Below, piece after piece: positions 1 through 11,800 of a stretch of DNA of 64,000 nucleotides. The DNA comes from Haemonchus contortus. Its lineage: Eukaryota; Nematoda; Chromadorea; Rhabditida; Trichostrongylidae. Made by a program: the position numbers and the translations under genes. Positions within the stretch are counted from its first letter, which is position 1; the number at the start of each line of letters is the position of its first letter. The DNA lies in assembly GCA_000469685.2 (NCBI GenBank), contig LS997567.1, positions 3,927,607 through 3,991,606 on the forward strand, written 5' to 3'. Below the pieces are notes generated by a model. The model was not told the origin of the DNA. It was given only the letters and a program-made list of their open reading frames with translations, and made no database searches.

Positions 1-402
1 TCAGAGTACTGGCTATAAGTTCCAATGAAAAAGGGAAACATTTCTGACATCGCCATCGATGCGTCTAAATTCATTTCCCATTACGGAACGATGTCGGCCC
101 CGCATAACACTAAAAAACCGGAATGCGCTACGGGGACGGCAGAACAACGTTGAAACGACATCCCTTTGTCCCATGCGGGAATGTCATGTCAATTATAACG
201 GCGAATATTTGGAACTCCTCATTTGACCCTTCGCTTAAACAGGAAATCCAATCCATTAACCCCGCCAGAATAGTATGGAGTAAGTTCAGAAAAATGTGCA
301 GGTAGCTAAGTAGTAGCAATCACTTCGTACAATAAAAGAACTTCCTATCGAAGAAAGGGATTGGTATGTCCGGACGATGATGGCGGACAGAATGTCTAAA
401 AG

Positions 403-680
403 GGCGGAGCTGGTGTAGTGGCAAATGTTCCGCTATCACACAAACATGGCCACGGGTTCGAATCCCGGATCGATATCCGCCTAGACCAAGTAGGCCTTCT
501 ACACCTCGGGGGTCAACTAATTGGTACCAGACTCGTCCGAGAGGATGAAAAGCGTTGACCTGTGCATCGGCTGTTCACGTAAGCCATTGTGCAGGCCACA
601 TACACATTCAGCTGAGGTTCGCTACTTCTCTGAATGGAAGTAGAATGCGAGGCGCATCCCTCACAAGGGATCGATTGACG
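403..680 (+). repeat. tRNA-derived SINE, copy 1 (best plus-strand copy)
   Basis: A tRNA-like head carries an A-box-like stretch (TGGTGTAGTGGC) and a near-consensus B-box (GGTTCGAATCC at about 454-464). These are the two internal RNA polymerase III promoter elements. A non-tRNA body of about 200 bases follows, ending near GGCGCATCC...GGGATCGATTGA. The same head-body-tail order recurs at least seven more times in the window on both strands, so this is a dispersed family and not a functional tRNA gene. Confidence 0.75.
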
Positions 681-2220
681 TCACAAGGCTTACTTATTTC
701 ATCCTTATAAAAATGCCGACGTAAGAGTAACATGTAATTTAATGAAGCGCGCTCGGGTAATTACTATGCTGTCCGCTGTCGAGTAGTAAACAGGCTTTAG
801 ATCTGTTGCTCACATAAAGGCTTACAAGTAGGGAATGAAAAAATTGGACCTCCCATTACATGAAAAAGACCATCATCAACACTATTTCAAAGAAGAAGCC
901 GTGTTAGGGGTGATGGAGTTGCACTCCGACGGAGACTCCTCGAGCGCTAGCAATAAGGCGGGATCTGCTCCGGATCGCTCCGCCCACATCTGCGGCGGAG
1001 CGTGCCAATTCAAAATCTTTACCCTCATGTGAGCGAAGGCAGATTTGAAAATGGAAATTTACCATAATGAGCTGCAAAATGAGTCCAATAAAAGTGGCTA
1101 GAAAAGTCGACAATGTGCATATTACCATATTCAACTTAAGTCGCTCGTTCAGAGGTTTACCCATAAAAATGAAACTCCACCTGTCAAAGACACCTGCTCA
1201 CCAACGTCCATGCTCTACTAGTCCATGTTCCCATCTCCAAGAAATCATCAAGCCAGATTGTTAAGCAGTTAATGAGAAAAAACTTAGCCTTTGATCATTC
1301 ATGACAGGTGAACCACTCTTCCCCCATAGCCAACTCCTTGACAGAACCCCTTCCCGTTGGTGAGCCGTTGGGTGAAGGGCTCAGAATCGCTTAGATCTTT
1401 TCACAAAATCCCTAAAACTTTTCCACACGGGTCTTTCAGCTGTCAGGCGATCGTCCCTAATAAAGCTTGATAAATAATAAAATAATAAATATCGTTTGCA
1501 CCTAAAAGTGAAGAAGAGATGCCAAAACACTCCGAAGCGCTATAGCCTCTCAATCCGATACACAGCATACGGTAATTTCACACAACAGGAGGAAAAAAAC
1601 GCTCGACAAGCAAGTATTGAGATTTGAAAAATGGGAATGTGATGGAGAAAACTGAGTCGTACTGGAATCCCTGGGGAAAGATGGCATAAGGCGTATGGGC
1701 GATGTGTGGCGACGGAATGTCAAGGGTTGAGCTCAGTAAATAAGGAGATAGGAAGAAGAGAGGGATGCATTGAAGATGTTGAAAGATGAGGAATCTGACT
1801 GGCAAAACGAAAACATTTCAAAAGAGCGTAAGAGCTACCCAGGGACTTGTGTAGGAAGGGAATAACCACAATGAGGTTGAAATTATTCCAAAAGAAGAGA
1901 AGAAATAGGGAAGAAAGTATGGAAGGGGGGGGGGGGGGGGGGAAGGACGCAGGACGCGTCAGCACTTCGCTCGCGTTCCGGACGAAAACCGGATGAACCT
2001 CGGATGTGTTTTATTCAACTATGAGCGTCAACTACGTACTACATCCTATAGCATACCCCATCCGCCGAACTCGGAAGACGGGAATTAACGGTCTGCTTAG
2101 TATGGGGTGAGCTGATATAAAATGAAAGAGAAACCTTGATAGGGATAAATACGGTGTCAATGAGATAAGAGACATGCCGTCACACCAATCCCGCAACGCG
2201 CCATGGGTCTTTCTTCGGCA
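681..2220. other. No convincing gene; short GC hairpin and an 18-base G run
   Basis: Reading frames here are short and lack splice context. Two structures stand out. A small GC-rich hairpin pairs CGCTCCGCC at 976-984 with GGCGGAGCG at 994-1002. An uninterrupted run of 18 G residues lies at 1925-1942. Short A/T-rich stretches fill the rest. Confidence 0.5.
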
Positions 2221-2320
2221 AAACGCACCTCTGATTGGTTGTCGGGACTAAGCATCCAATCAGAGGTGCGTTTGTCCACAACTGATTGGATGGTTAGTTC
2301 CGACAACCAATCAGGAACGT
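2221..2320. repeat. Nested inverted repeat (foldback or MITE remnant)
   Basis: Two overlapping inverted repeats share one arm. An 18-base arm at 2221-2238 is the exact reverse complement of 2256-2273. The 33-base segment 2231-2263 is also the reverse complement of 2282-2314 with two mismatches. The first arm can therefore fold with either partner. No reading frame is involved. Confidence 0.75.
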
Positions 2321-4705
2321 TATACCTGAACTGTGACGCTACAAGCGGGCCACCATTCTAAGAAAACATTAGATTTGGCTGGAAAATAGAGCAATTTTAG
2401 ACGGCACGAAAAGATCGATAATCGTGCCATTAGCAGGTACTTCAAGAGAGGAACTCAGCTGTCCTTGTCGCAGTCGTAAAAGCAAGGGTTTAATGTAAAG
2501 TGTTCAATTTCCGTTGCACTTTGTAATCGAGATCCATTCCATTTCAATTGGTAATGTCACGGTCAGGGAAACTGCAAACAATGGAGCGGAAACAAGGGAA
2601 AAGGAAGCAAAGGAAGTAGCTGAAATGGGGTTCCAGCTGACGCTCATCCTAAAACGAAATGGCTGAAAACTTCTTCATGGGGGGAGACTATGAGGTTACG
2701 CAGCTTCCATCCAATTCAAGCATTCCCTTGGCGTGAATGTGAGTACGCATGATTGAGTTCTATACAAATGAGAGGTAGACTGGAGACATAATTGACGCGG
2801 GCATGAGATGATGCTCAAGATTGCATTCATTGGCAGACTACGTATCCCTAGGGGCTAATTCAACCCTGCAAATCACTACTGCAATGTTTATACAACCAAA
2901 TTCTTTGAAAAGCTGGTCGGCTGAGGAATATGACATGCTGAGCACACAGCAGTTGTGTGATTGCTGTAAGAAAACACAATAAAACTGTCCCAGAAGGCTG
3001 AAAGGCCTGGTAGGTTTGGGCGAGTATCGATCAGGGATTTGATCCAGGTGCACTGCTTCCATCCCTTGCCACTGCACCATCCCCGCACCCGACTTATTGA
3101 AGAACAAGCTCAAACGTGGTTTACTGCTTACCAAGCAGGTAATTAACTGGCTGACGTTCTTTCTAGCCAAGCGGAAGAGACGAGCTCAAACTTTGTCGAA
3201 GGCATCTTTTCTATACGTCACCAAAGGTTCCAAGAGAACACCAAACCCAATAGACTGAGCTTTTCCAATTTCTCCTTGAGAGAGAGAATGCAGACTATTC
3301 TGCTTCAATATAAAACCTGCATTACCGCTGTTACAAGCCAGCTGTGCAGCTTTGATGAAAGGATCTGTCATGTGGATGCCATGTCATGTCATGTCAGCAC
3401 CCGCATAGCAATGCACTTCATGCATTTCTCAGAGCTTTACGTGACATAGAATCTGTGGGGTAATACATTAAATGGCCCCATAATATCAATAGGTAAGTAA
3501 TGGGGCTGTAGAAAAAGCGGGCCCACTCAATCTGATCATTAATTTGCTGTTCCAATAACCCAGCAGTAATTCCCCCATCTGGTAGGATGTGAAGTCGGGG
3601 GATTACTAGTAAAAAAAAAGACTATATGGCTCCCCTTGCACCTTAAATAGAGCTACTGGAACAGTCTTTATCTGAAGCTACAAGGCCAAGTAGCTATAAA
3701 TTGTAATAAGGGGAGTTCAGTTTGATTAGGCTGAGATGGCTAGCAAATCATTGGATGGGCTCTAAAGACTCCTGCAAGAGGCATGTGCACGGCGCAAACT
3801 CAAAGTATCCCCAAAAATTACCAATTTTCAGCCAAGCGGATGAGATGAATTGAAACAGAGACAAAGAGTGGGCGAATCTTCTGGATGGGTAGCTAAGGAC
3901 CCCAAGAGGACAAGGCAATTCAGTCTTGTCAGCCTTTCAGGGGAAATCCGAAAAAAACCTGAGGCTGACGAATGAGATTGCCATGATTGAGCAGCAACCC
4001 ATGTGAAATCCAACGAGAAACAGAGGGGATAAACATGAATCTGTTGAGGTTGGGGTGACTATAGCAGATTACTAGTCAGCTGAATGAGGGAATGAACCAG
4101 GTGGCCGGTGATTAAGGCATGAGCGCATTCGCAATAACAAATACTCGATTATATGGCAAGAAAAGGCAATGAAGCGGAAGCTCATTTTCCTAAAAGGCGT
4201 AATACGGTGGAATTCGAAAACGAACACTTCGTGCTGCAACCACTGATGATGGTACTAATTCTTCTGGAAGTGCGCCATGCATTCAGTACACGCTGAGTCG
4301 ATCAGATGGTAAATAGCGGATGGCTGGGAGCAAGGGAATAGCTTGACCGTTGATGTTTGTGGCAATCCGAACTTCGGCAATATTTCCACCGAGCAGAGTC
4401 ACTATCAACTGAGCTGGATGCCTTCCCAAAAAAATTGTCGCTTTTAAATTTTACTGCCACAAAAATTGCAGTAAGATAGTCACCCCTACCGTATGCTCGG
4501 CTTAAGTTACTTCAACTCCACTCAAGCTGAAAGAGAGCGGTTTCTTTCCGAGATTTCCTTTTAGGATGAACCCGCGACCCCAGAGGATAGCACGTGGGAC
4601 ACTGTTGGGTAGATAAACGAACTCGACAGGGCATTATTAGGGCTCGAAACTGGCTTCGCCAGCATACTTATCCAAAAGCGACACAGCGTGTTAATGTGCG
4701 CCATT
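2321..4705. other. No gene recognised; one SINE head fragment
   Basis: The stretch is AT-rich with no frame that joins to others through splice sites. Positions about 2995-3088 on the minus strand resemble a degraded head of the SINE family, with an A-box-like GGTGCAGTGGC and a B-box-like GATCAAATCCC. The rest shows nothing I can name. Confidence 0.45.
2995..3088 (-). repeat. tRNA-derived SINE, head fragment
   Basis: The minus strand carries GGATGGTGCAGTGGC followed by a B-box-like GGATCAAATCCC and then GATCGATACTCGCC. These match in order the head of the copy at 403-680. The body is missing or too diverged to follow. Confidence 0.45.
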
Positions 4706-4976
4706 GGCTGCTTTCATAGTCCGCCGACCGGCGAGCCGGCGTGCCACGAGGCAGTGCTAGGGGGGAGGAGGGCGGCAGACGGTCAGTCGAAGGGCTGAAA
4801 ACAAAGGAGAACAAGATCAAAAACCAAACAACCAGGGGCTTGTACAAATGGTTTTTGATCTTGTCTCTCCTTGTTTACAGCCCTTCGAGGGGCTGACCGA
4901 CCGTCTGCCGCCCTCCTCCCCCTAGCACTGCCTCGTGGCACGCCGGCTCGCCGGCCGGCGGACTATGAAAGCAGCC
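4706..4976. repeat. Long near-perfect foldback (inverted-repeat element)
   Basis: The segment begins GGCTGCTTTCATAGTCCGCC and ends with its reverse complement. Arms of roughly 120-130 bases pair almost without mismatch around a loop of about 25-30 bases near 4840. The outer arms are strongly GC-rich, unlike the surroundings. ATT stands on both sides (4703-4705 and 4977-4979) and could be a 3-base target duplication. No protein is encoded. A transcript would fold into a long double-stranded hairpin. Confidence 0.85.
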
Positions 4977-5858
4977 ATTCACAACTAAGCGTTAGAGCGC
5001 TGACGAATAGTACGCCTTGTAGGAGACATACAGACATTTTTAGACATTTGACCTCCTATAACCCCTTTCCCACTACTTTAACGAGTCTTAAGTTTCTTGG
5101 AATCCTTCGATTTTCGTGATTATTTCACTTAGGCTAGACTCCTTGGAGTTATTGTGAACGGTGCCTTCAAGCCACAAACTGAACAAAAAACGCATTGCTA
5201 ATTTACATTAGAGTGAACATCCTATCAGATTTTGTGGAAATAGCAAACTCAAAATATATTTTATCAAATAAGAACTTAGCCAAACAATTTTGACAATTGC
5301 AGCAATAAGTTTATTACTTAAACAACAAACAAACAATAAGAAAACGTAAAGAAACTTCAGCATGCGTCTCACACGTAACAATCAAGCAGGCGCTACGCGC
5401 CAAGTGAAAGCTTGCAGTAACAATAGTTATTCATTGCAAGGTAAAATGCCGATATATACACACACACACAAAAATCTTGATGCAGTAGATCATTCAAAAC
5501 CATATATGCCTAATATTAAGCAGTTAAAACCGGTAAAATTAAAACTGGCACAAACAAACCTGATGCTAATTATCATTATCACCTCTGATATTATTTTCAC
5601 CTTCGGCGGATATAACTAAGTGTAGCTATTAGTATACAAAATTTTGAAACCAACAAAAACAAACAATTCCAATAATGGACTCAAGACACAACGATGTGGC
5701 GGGGAGCGGGTGCGATGCGGCCCATTCGATGGATCGATAGGCACCGCTCAGCCAGTCATCGATCGGTAGGTCAGGTCGTGTCGAAACCACTCAAGCGAAT
5801 ATTGGATTGCTTCTTCTCCTTTTTCTTGTATCAAGAACCAAACGGCTCCAAATTTCCC
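4977..5858. other. AT-rich interval; one weak ORF, probable 3' flank of the Smoothened-like gene
   Basis: A plus-strand frame at 5362-5619 (85 codons) has no recognisable domain and no splice partners, so I do not call it a gene. The part next to 5859 is presumably the 3' untranslated region of the minus-strand gene. I found no AATAAA close to its stop codon. A GC-rich patch with ATCGAT lies at 5691-5770. Confidence 0.4.
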
Positions 5859-8800
5859 TTAGGATGGAGCGGGAGGATCTGAATCTTCAGCGCTGCTCTC
5901 ATGTGCATTCTCATGCTCACCATTTGTTGGCTCTGCTGGTGGCACGGGATCCGGCACATAGTCATCCTGAATCACATAAATCAAATACTTAACAGTAAAT
6001 ACAGTAAATACGAGAAAAATACCAATGAACTTACAAGGTCTTCACCATTGAATCCTTCCCGTACAGCCACCATGACCAGATATTTTCTGAACGCTGAAGC
6101 ATATTTCAATGTTGGACGTGGACCGATAGGGCCTCTAAAATTATGCAAACTTGAGTAACATTTTCATTATGGATTTGTCTCAACAGAGCGGCAACAGTGT
6201 CATACCTGCCAAAATTGTATTCTCGAAGGAAATCACGTAAAGACGGTAGAATATCATCTCTGTCACCAAGTACTCTTCGGAGTATCAACTCATTCTCGGA
6301 TCGATACAGCCCAAGTGGTGGTAAAACGGGAGGAGTGTAACTGAATGGACGCAGTACATAATATAGGTCGATCGGTCAAAACACAGATTATTGATCCAGC
6401 GATGCGCAATTGTGCAACCGCGCGCGTCGCAGGACCACAACTCGATTAAATGCAAATGCTGAAACTTCGAGGAAAATTTTCGAGAAAAGCTTACTCAGTT
6501 CCTCTTCGTGGCCTTAACGAGAAATGGTAGCCAACAGCTCCAACAACGGTCAGAGCTCTCCGGCGCATATGGGCAAGAAACGCCTGCACTCCTATCCTGG
6601 CATCTATAGTAGGAACTCTCGCACCGAACAGCTCCGGCATTTGCTCCGCCTGAAACCCATACTTGACCAGAAAGACCAGATTGTTGAGATTGTTTAACAG
6701 ACTAAAAAGTAATTCGTACAAATGATTAGAAAGTATCAACCAACTGACAAAAAGAAAACAGTCGATAAATAAACACACCGTGTAATAGTAAAAACCATCC
6801 CGGGGCTGATTGCCGCCATATAAAACATCTCCAGAAGCAAGGAGCATATAGGTGAGCTGAAGCAATGATACTTCTTACGAGAAAGGTATTTGTTGTTAAA
6901 ACTCAAAACAGGTATGGTAATAGTTGTTAGCACGCCCATGCACCTATCGCTCCCAATGAACATGTCAACGTCCCGCGACCGCCCGCGTCGCGTGCCTACC
7001 AACACCAAAACCGTGCCCCTGTAAGGGACGTAACAGATCAATTTGTTTACTCACTTCTTGAGGATACAAAACGTCACCAGCGCAAATATTCCTGATCTGC
7101 TCTATTCGAATACGCAGTTCCGGAACCGTCAACCGGGAAACGAACCCACTTGGTGTTGCTAAACATAGTTAGCTTAATTCGCAACATCATGTGTAGAGTG
7201 AGACCCTGTACTCACCAGAATACGATATAGCATAGGCGCTGATCCTTGGAACTCGCTGAGCTGGCTGAGCCTCAGGCTGGGGCCCCTGGGATCCTATAAG
7301 ATATGAGCCATTTAGAACACCTCTTTTTACAACTATAATCTTAGGAACGGACCTGAAGGCTGCTCATTTTCACGTACGACACCGTTAGGAAGTGGCCGAG
7401 CAGGACGCTCTGGTGAATCCGGAACGGGCCTGTTCTCTACATTCGGCTGTTGTCCTCCGCTTGTTCCAGGTTGAGCATCACAATGCGGCACTGCCGCCGG
7501 TACAGCCTGTTCAACAGGTCTACACTGTTGCTCCTGCTCAACTTGGCTCGGACAAGCTTCCTCCACAACTGCAGGACCCGAATTGGGATTGGCCTCCTGT
7601 TGAGCCGCAGTTGCTGCGTTTTCTTGATAAACCGAGCATGTGGCTTGTTGGCAATTGTTTGTTTGGCATGTCAAAAGATAATTATGCAATGCAAGTAAGT
7701 TCTGCTGTCGATAAATATCCTGCGCTCCCAAGTAACAGTGGGAGACGGTATATCTGGGTGAAGGTTCTTGAATGTGTTCCAACTTCACAGACGCTTCTTG
7801 AACCGATTGCATCCATCTGGATAGCTGGACGGCGTGGTCAGATACAGTAGGCAGAACACGTGACATCTCCTCTGCCAACAATCGGAGATCTAAAAACTCA
7901 AGAATTTTCTAAAGTGATTAACCTGTATGCGACATCTCGATTGGACCAACCTTGCGCAGCAGCCGCACTAGTCGGACTCCCTTGAGCTATCACATTCAAC
8001 AAGATCTGTTCCGTCTTCCGCATGAAGTGGAGGCTAATGTTCCAAGCAGCACTGTCATTTACCAGCATAGCTAAACAAAGAAGTGCTCAAATCACACAAG
8101 CCTTTATACAAATTTTTTATCAAATTGAAAATGCCCTGAGTGGACAAGACATGTCATGCCACACCGAAATCCTCATTGGTTGATCGATAACGCACCAATG
8201 AGGAGAGCGGCCCCAGCGCGTCAGCACTGTTACAGTATGTCCTTTTGGAGTGAGTCTGGCCTAATCGGGATAACAGGTCCCAACCCAAGTGGGACAACAA
8301 AGAACAGAAGAAGGAAGGCTGAACTAAAAAAGCATGAGTTCACAGTTTACGACTTACACTGTTGAAAAGCCAGTTCACCGCGCAACTGACTAACGATATC
8401 CCAGATTTTTTGATTTTCATCCTTCTGTTCAACTTCGATACAAGTAATTTGTTCTTCAGCGGTGTTCGAATTCGATGAACTCTTCGAAAAAAAAGTACGT
8501 TGATTCACATCATAAATACAAAATACTACTAAATTAGCTCACTTCATCTTCTGCCACAGTTTCGTCCAAAACATTCCTTGAGAAATCGTTAACGGTTCTG
8601 TAACTATTTTCATTGGAGATACTGAAGAATATATTGCCCGAGAATTGCTCATAACGCCAGTGCCACCGCCACCGCGGTCACCCTGTGCTGCGTGCGGCTG
8701 CGGCGCGTTACCATCGAAAAAGAGCTCACAAGAATTGGAACAAGAAAACTCACTCATGAACAGGAGAAACACCTGCTTTAACATCGCAAGGTTCACCGCT

Positions 8801-11800
8801 CTCCAGGTGAGAAGGCGATTTTTCAACGTTTTGCTTCTGTTCAACAGGAAGTAGATGGAAATTTTCTCCTTCTTCCCAGCCTTTAACAGGGTCTTTGACA
8901 TCGTCGTGATTTCTACGTACCTGTAGATATCTTTTAAAATATTCTTTTTATAACAGCATAACCTGACTTACCAGGATCATTCCATCGTATCCATTCAACC
9001 CAGCCACGAAAGCAATAAACAAAATCAAGAAAGGTAAAGCTGGTAGCAGTACAAAGACAATAAGCACACCCTCCAAGCGAGTTCGTGCTCTGCCCAGAGA
9101 TAAGGAACACCACGGAGCATTAGCAATTGCTGGTGACGGCCAAGTATGATTAGCTGACCATTCAATGGAACGATTCGAGATGGCATAAGCGGTACCGCAA
9201 CTGAAAGTGCCAAAGTTGGATGAGAACGGTGGATTGCATGAATGTAATGACGAATTGAGAAAAAACTCTGCTCACGGGCAAGGGCGATGTGACAGCGGTT
9301 TTATATGGAGGAGCACAGTAAAGCACAGAAAATTGACCAAGATACGCTCCTCATCCCCCACCTCCCTCCTCAAAATGAGTCTCAGTACAACTTCCTCTCC
9401 ATTGTAATGGCTCCCAACGCAACCGCCGCCCATCCTCCTTGAATTTTTCCTCGCTCTTCCAGCTACTTCATATTTGGCACAGCTACTGTGTAGGGGCCAC
9501 GGGAAAGAGCGCGTTCCTAACATTCCAGATGAGCGCGACTCTTTTACACATTACCCAGTGTTGAAGCCTTTTCGCTCAATTTAATCAGTATTGCGGTAGA
9601 TCCAAATTATGTAACTTAGTGATCATGAAGCCGTATCACCTTGGCATTTTAACTAAAAAGCCAGCGAACACAATCATTGATACACAGTGCATGGTAGGCG
9701 GGCAACCGCCTCACGGCTACGCGACGCGTCGCGTGCGCAAACCATTAAATTCGTATGACCCTGGGAAAAAAGGGGTCATCAGACAAAATTAACAAAGGGC
9801 TACATATTTGTGCATATGGATTTCTCAGAACTCTACAAACTTACTGGATGTACTCCGCAATGATTCTTGCCTCATGATCTTGTGAATCGAAGCTGGTGTA
9901 GCGCTTATGAATAACTGGAGCAGCCAACAGAAACAGTGTTGCAAATCCGAAAGAAACCACTGAAAACTTAAAGTATTTGTCAAAAAGTAGGAAAGGTGAA
10001 GTTAAAATTCTGGTAAGAAGCCTGTCTGACAGGGAACGCAGCGAAAGATGGCGTATTCTTCAGTCAGTGCTCCGAAAAAAGGAAAAGCTAACTTCCAAGA
10101 CACACCTGACCACCACCTGGGAAGCTCGGATTTGTTACAGTAAGCAAGTCGGTCTTGTAGGAAGTGGTAATGCTTGGAGAACTCTTGATCGAATAGTCCT
10201 TGTAGGAAATCTGTAGAAAAGGCAATAAGAATCAATAATATTGATTGATCGCATAGAGAACTAGTAAAACCGTAACCTTTAGACAAAAGACCATTGTACG
10301 TTTCTTTCCAATCAGATTTTATACGAACTGGTTTTTGTCCTCCATCAGATCCAGCTGATAAAACATGCATAGAAAGCGTTTCACGTTCATCTGACCCAAG
10401 TTCGCACTCCACAGAACTTGTCGCCTCTTCAGTACGATCATTCCTCTGAAAGAGCAAGAACTTCAATTCGGCCCTTCGTCAAGGAACGATAGGCTACGAT
10501 CACCTTGGCAGCATTACACCTCTTCCGAAATTCACTCTCCTCTGCAATATTCAGAACGCGTATAGCTTCTCGTGACGCCTGTGCTTTCAGTAATCCTGAA
10601 CATAAACAATAAAGCAGCTAACATTTTTCCAGGTTGTAAGGCTAGGACGCGTGCGGTCGCGGCACCTCATCAATCGATAGCCTCTATGACCTATCAACGG
10701 GCGCAAACTTGCTGTTTAAAATCACTTACTTCTCGACTTTTGCTACAAGTTGAGTAAAACTCACCATCTTTTCTGGAGACAACAAATAACCCAAGAAATG
10801 AGACGATAAATAGCATACACAGAAAAGGAGACATTGAAATGAAATATTTCCACCATGTTATCAGACCATTATAGCAGACTCCTGTCACACCATCATTCTC
10901 GCGCTAAAAACAAGAAATAAATATACAAGTTAATTGAAATTCATGATAGCATTGAGCTCACCATGTTGTTCATGACCATTGCCAAGAGCATCGAAAACCC
11001 ATATATAGAAAGAACGAGAGCTGAACGCACATTGATGGTGCTAAGTCTGAAAAAACTGCTTTACTACAAAAATATTATGACAATCTAAGAAAATGCAGAT
11101 GATAGGTAAGCGGAAATACCTCCACTACCATGCCTCCCTAGGCCTTCCATGAAAATGGTAAATGTGAAAGCGGCAAAACCCGTGGGGCCTCTCACGAAAT
11201 GCGACAATATAAACCTTTAGAGGTATTATTAAAATTTATCAAAAGGCATACCTCTTTGGAAGAAAGCATTCGAACAAAGGTGGGGGACAAAAGGCATACG
11301 TGTAGAGTGCGAATAACCATATAAAGGCAGCAGTCAAAGACGCGTAAAGTATAAGTGACTGAAGTGAGCACCTGAAAAACATTGTAAAACAAAGTCTTCG
11401 AAAAAAGAAAAAATAGCCTGATATCGACTATGTTCCATTATTATCGGGTATTGCTCCCAACATTTTCTGGAAAAAGAACCACTTTATCTCCTAATACTAA
11501 TCACGAACCGCGTCCACGACCGCAACGCGCTGGACGCCCCGCCCAAAATTGTTGACATGTCAACAACGTAAAACCTAATCGATATAGAAATATTGAAGAA
11601 ACGAACCATTCAAAAGTACTATGGGTAATAGCGTATTGCCGAGACATTCCATCGATAGAACATTCGGATAAATTGAAGAAGTAATCGAACACCGGCATAC
11701 TCCATACAAGGAAATAAACGGAAATCGAGATCATCGCATGAGATATGTAAAATACCAGTAAACTTTCGGAGAATATATTTGAAAACCGGGATAAGTAAAC

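Noticed and set aside
7392..7850. 152-codon plus-strand frame
   Set aside because: It is the shadow of the 537-base exon 22 (7353-7889) of the minus-strand receptor, which joins its neighbours in phase on both sides.
5859..8481. Treating the tail exons as a separate gene downstream of the receptor
   Set aside because: Phases join without a break from the last membrane helix through 8754-8920, 8543-8621 and 8358-8481 to the stop, and no internal start exon or poly(A) signal was seen. The possibility is not fully excluded.
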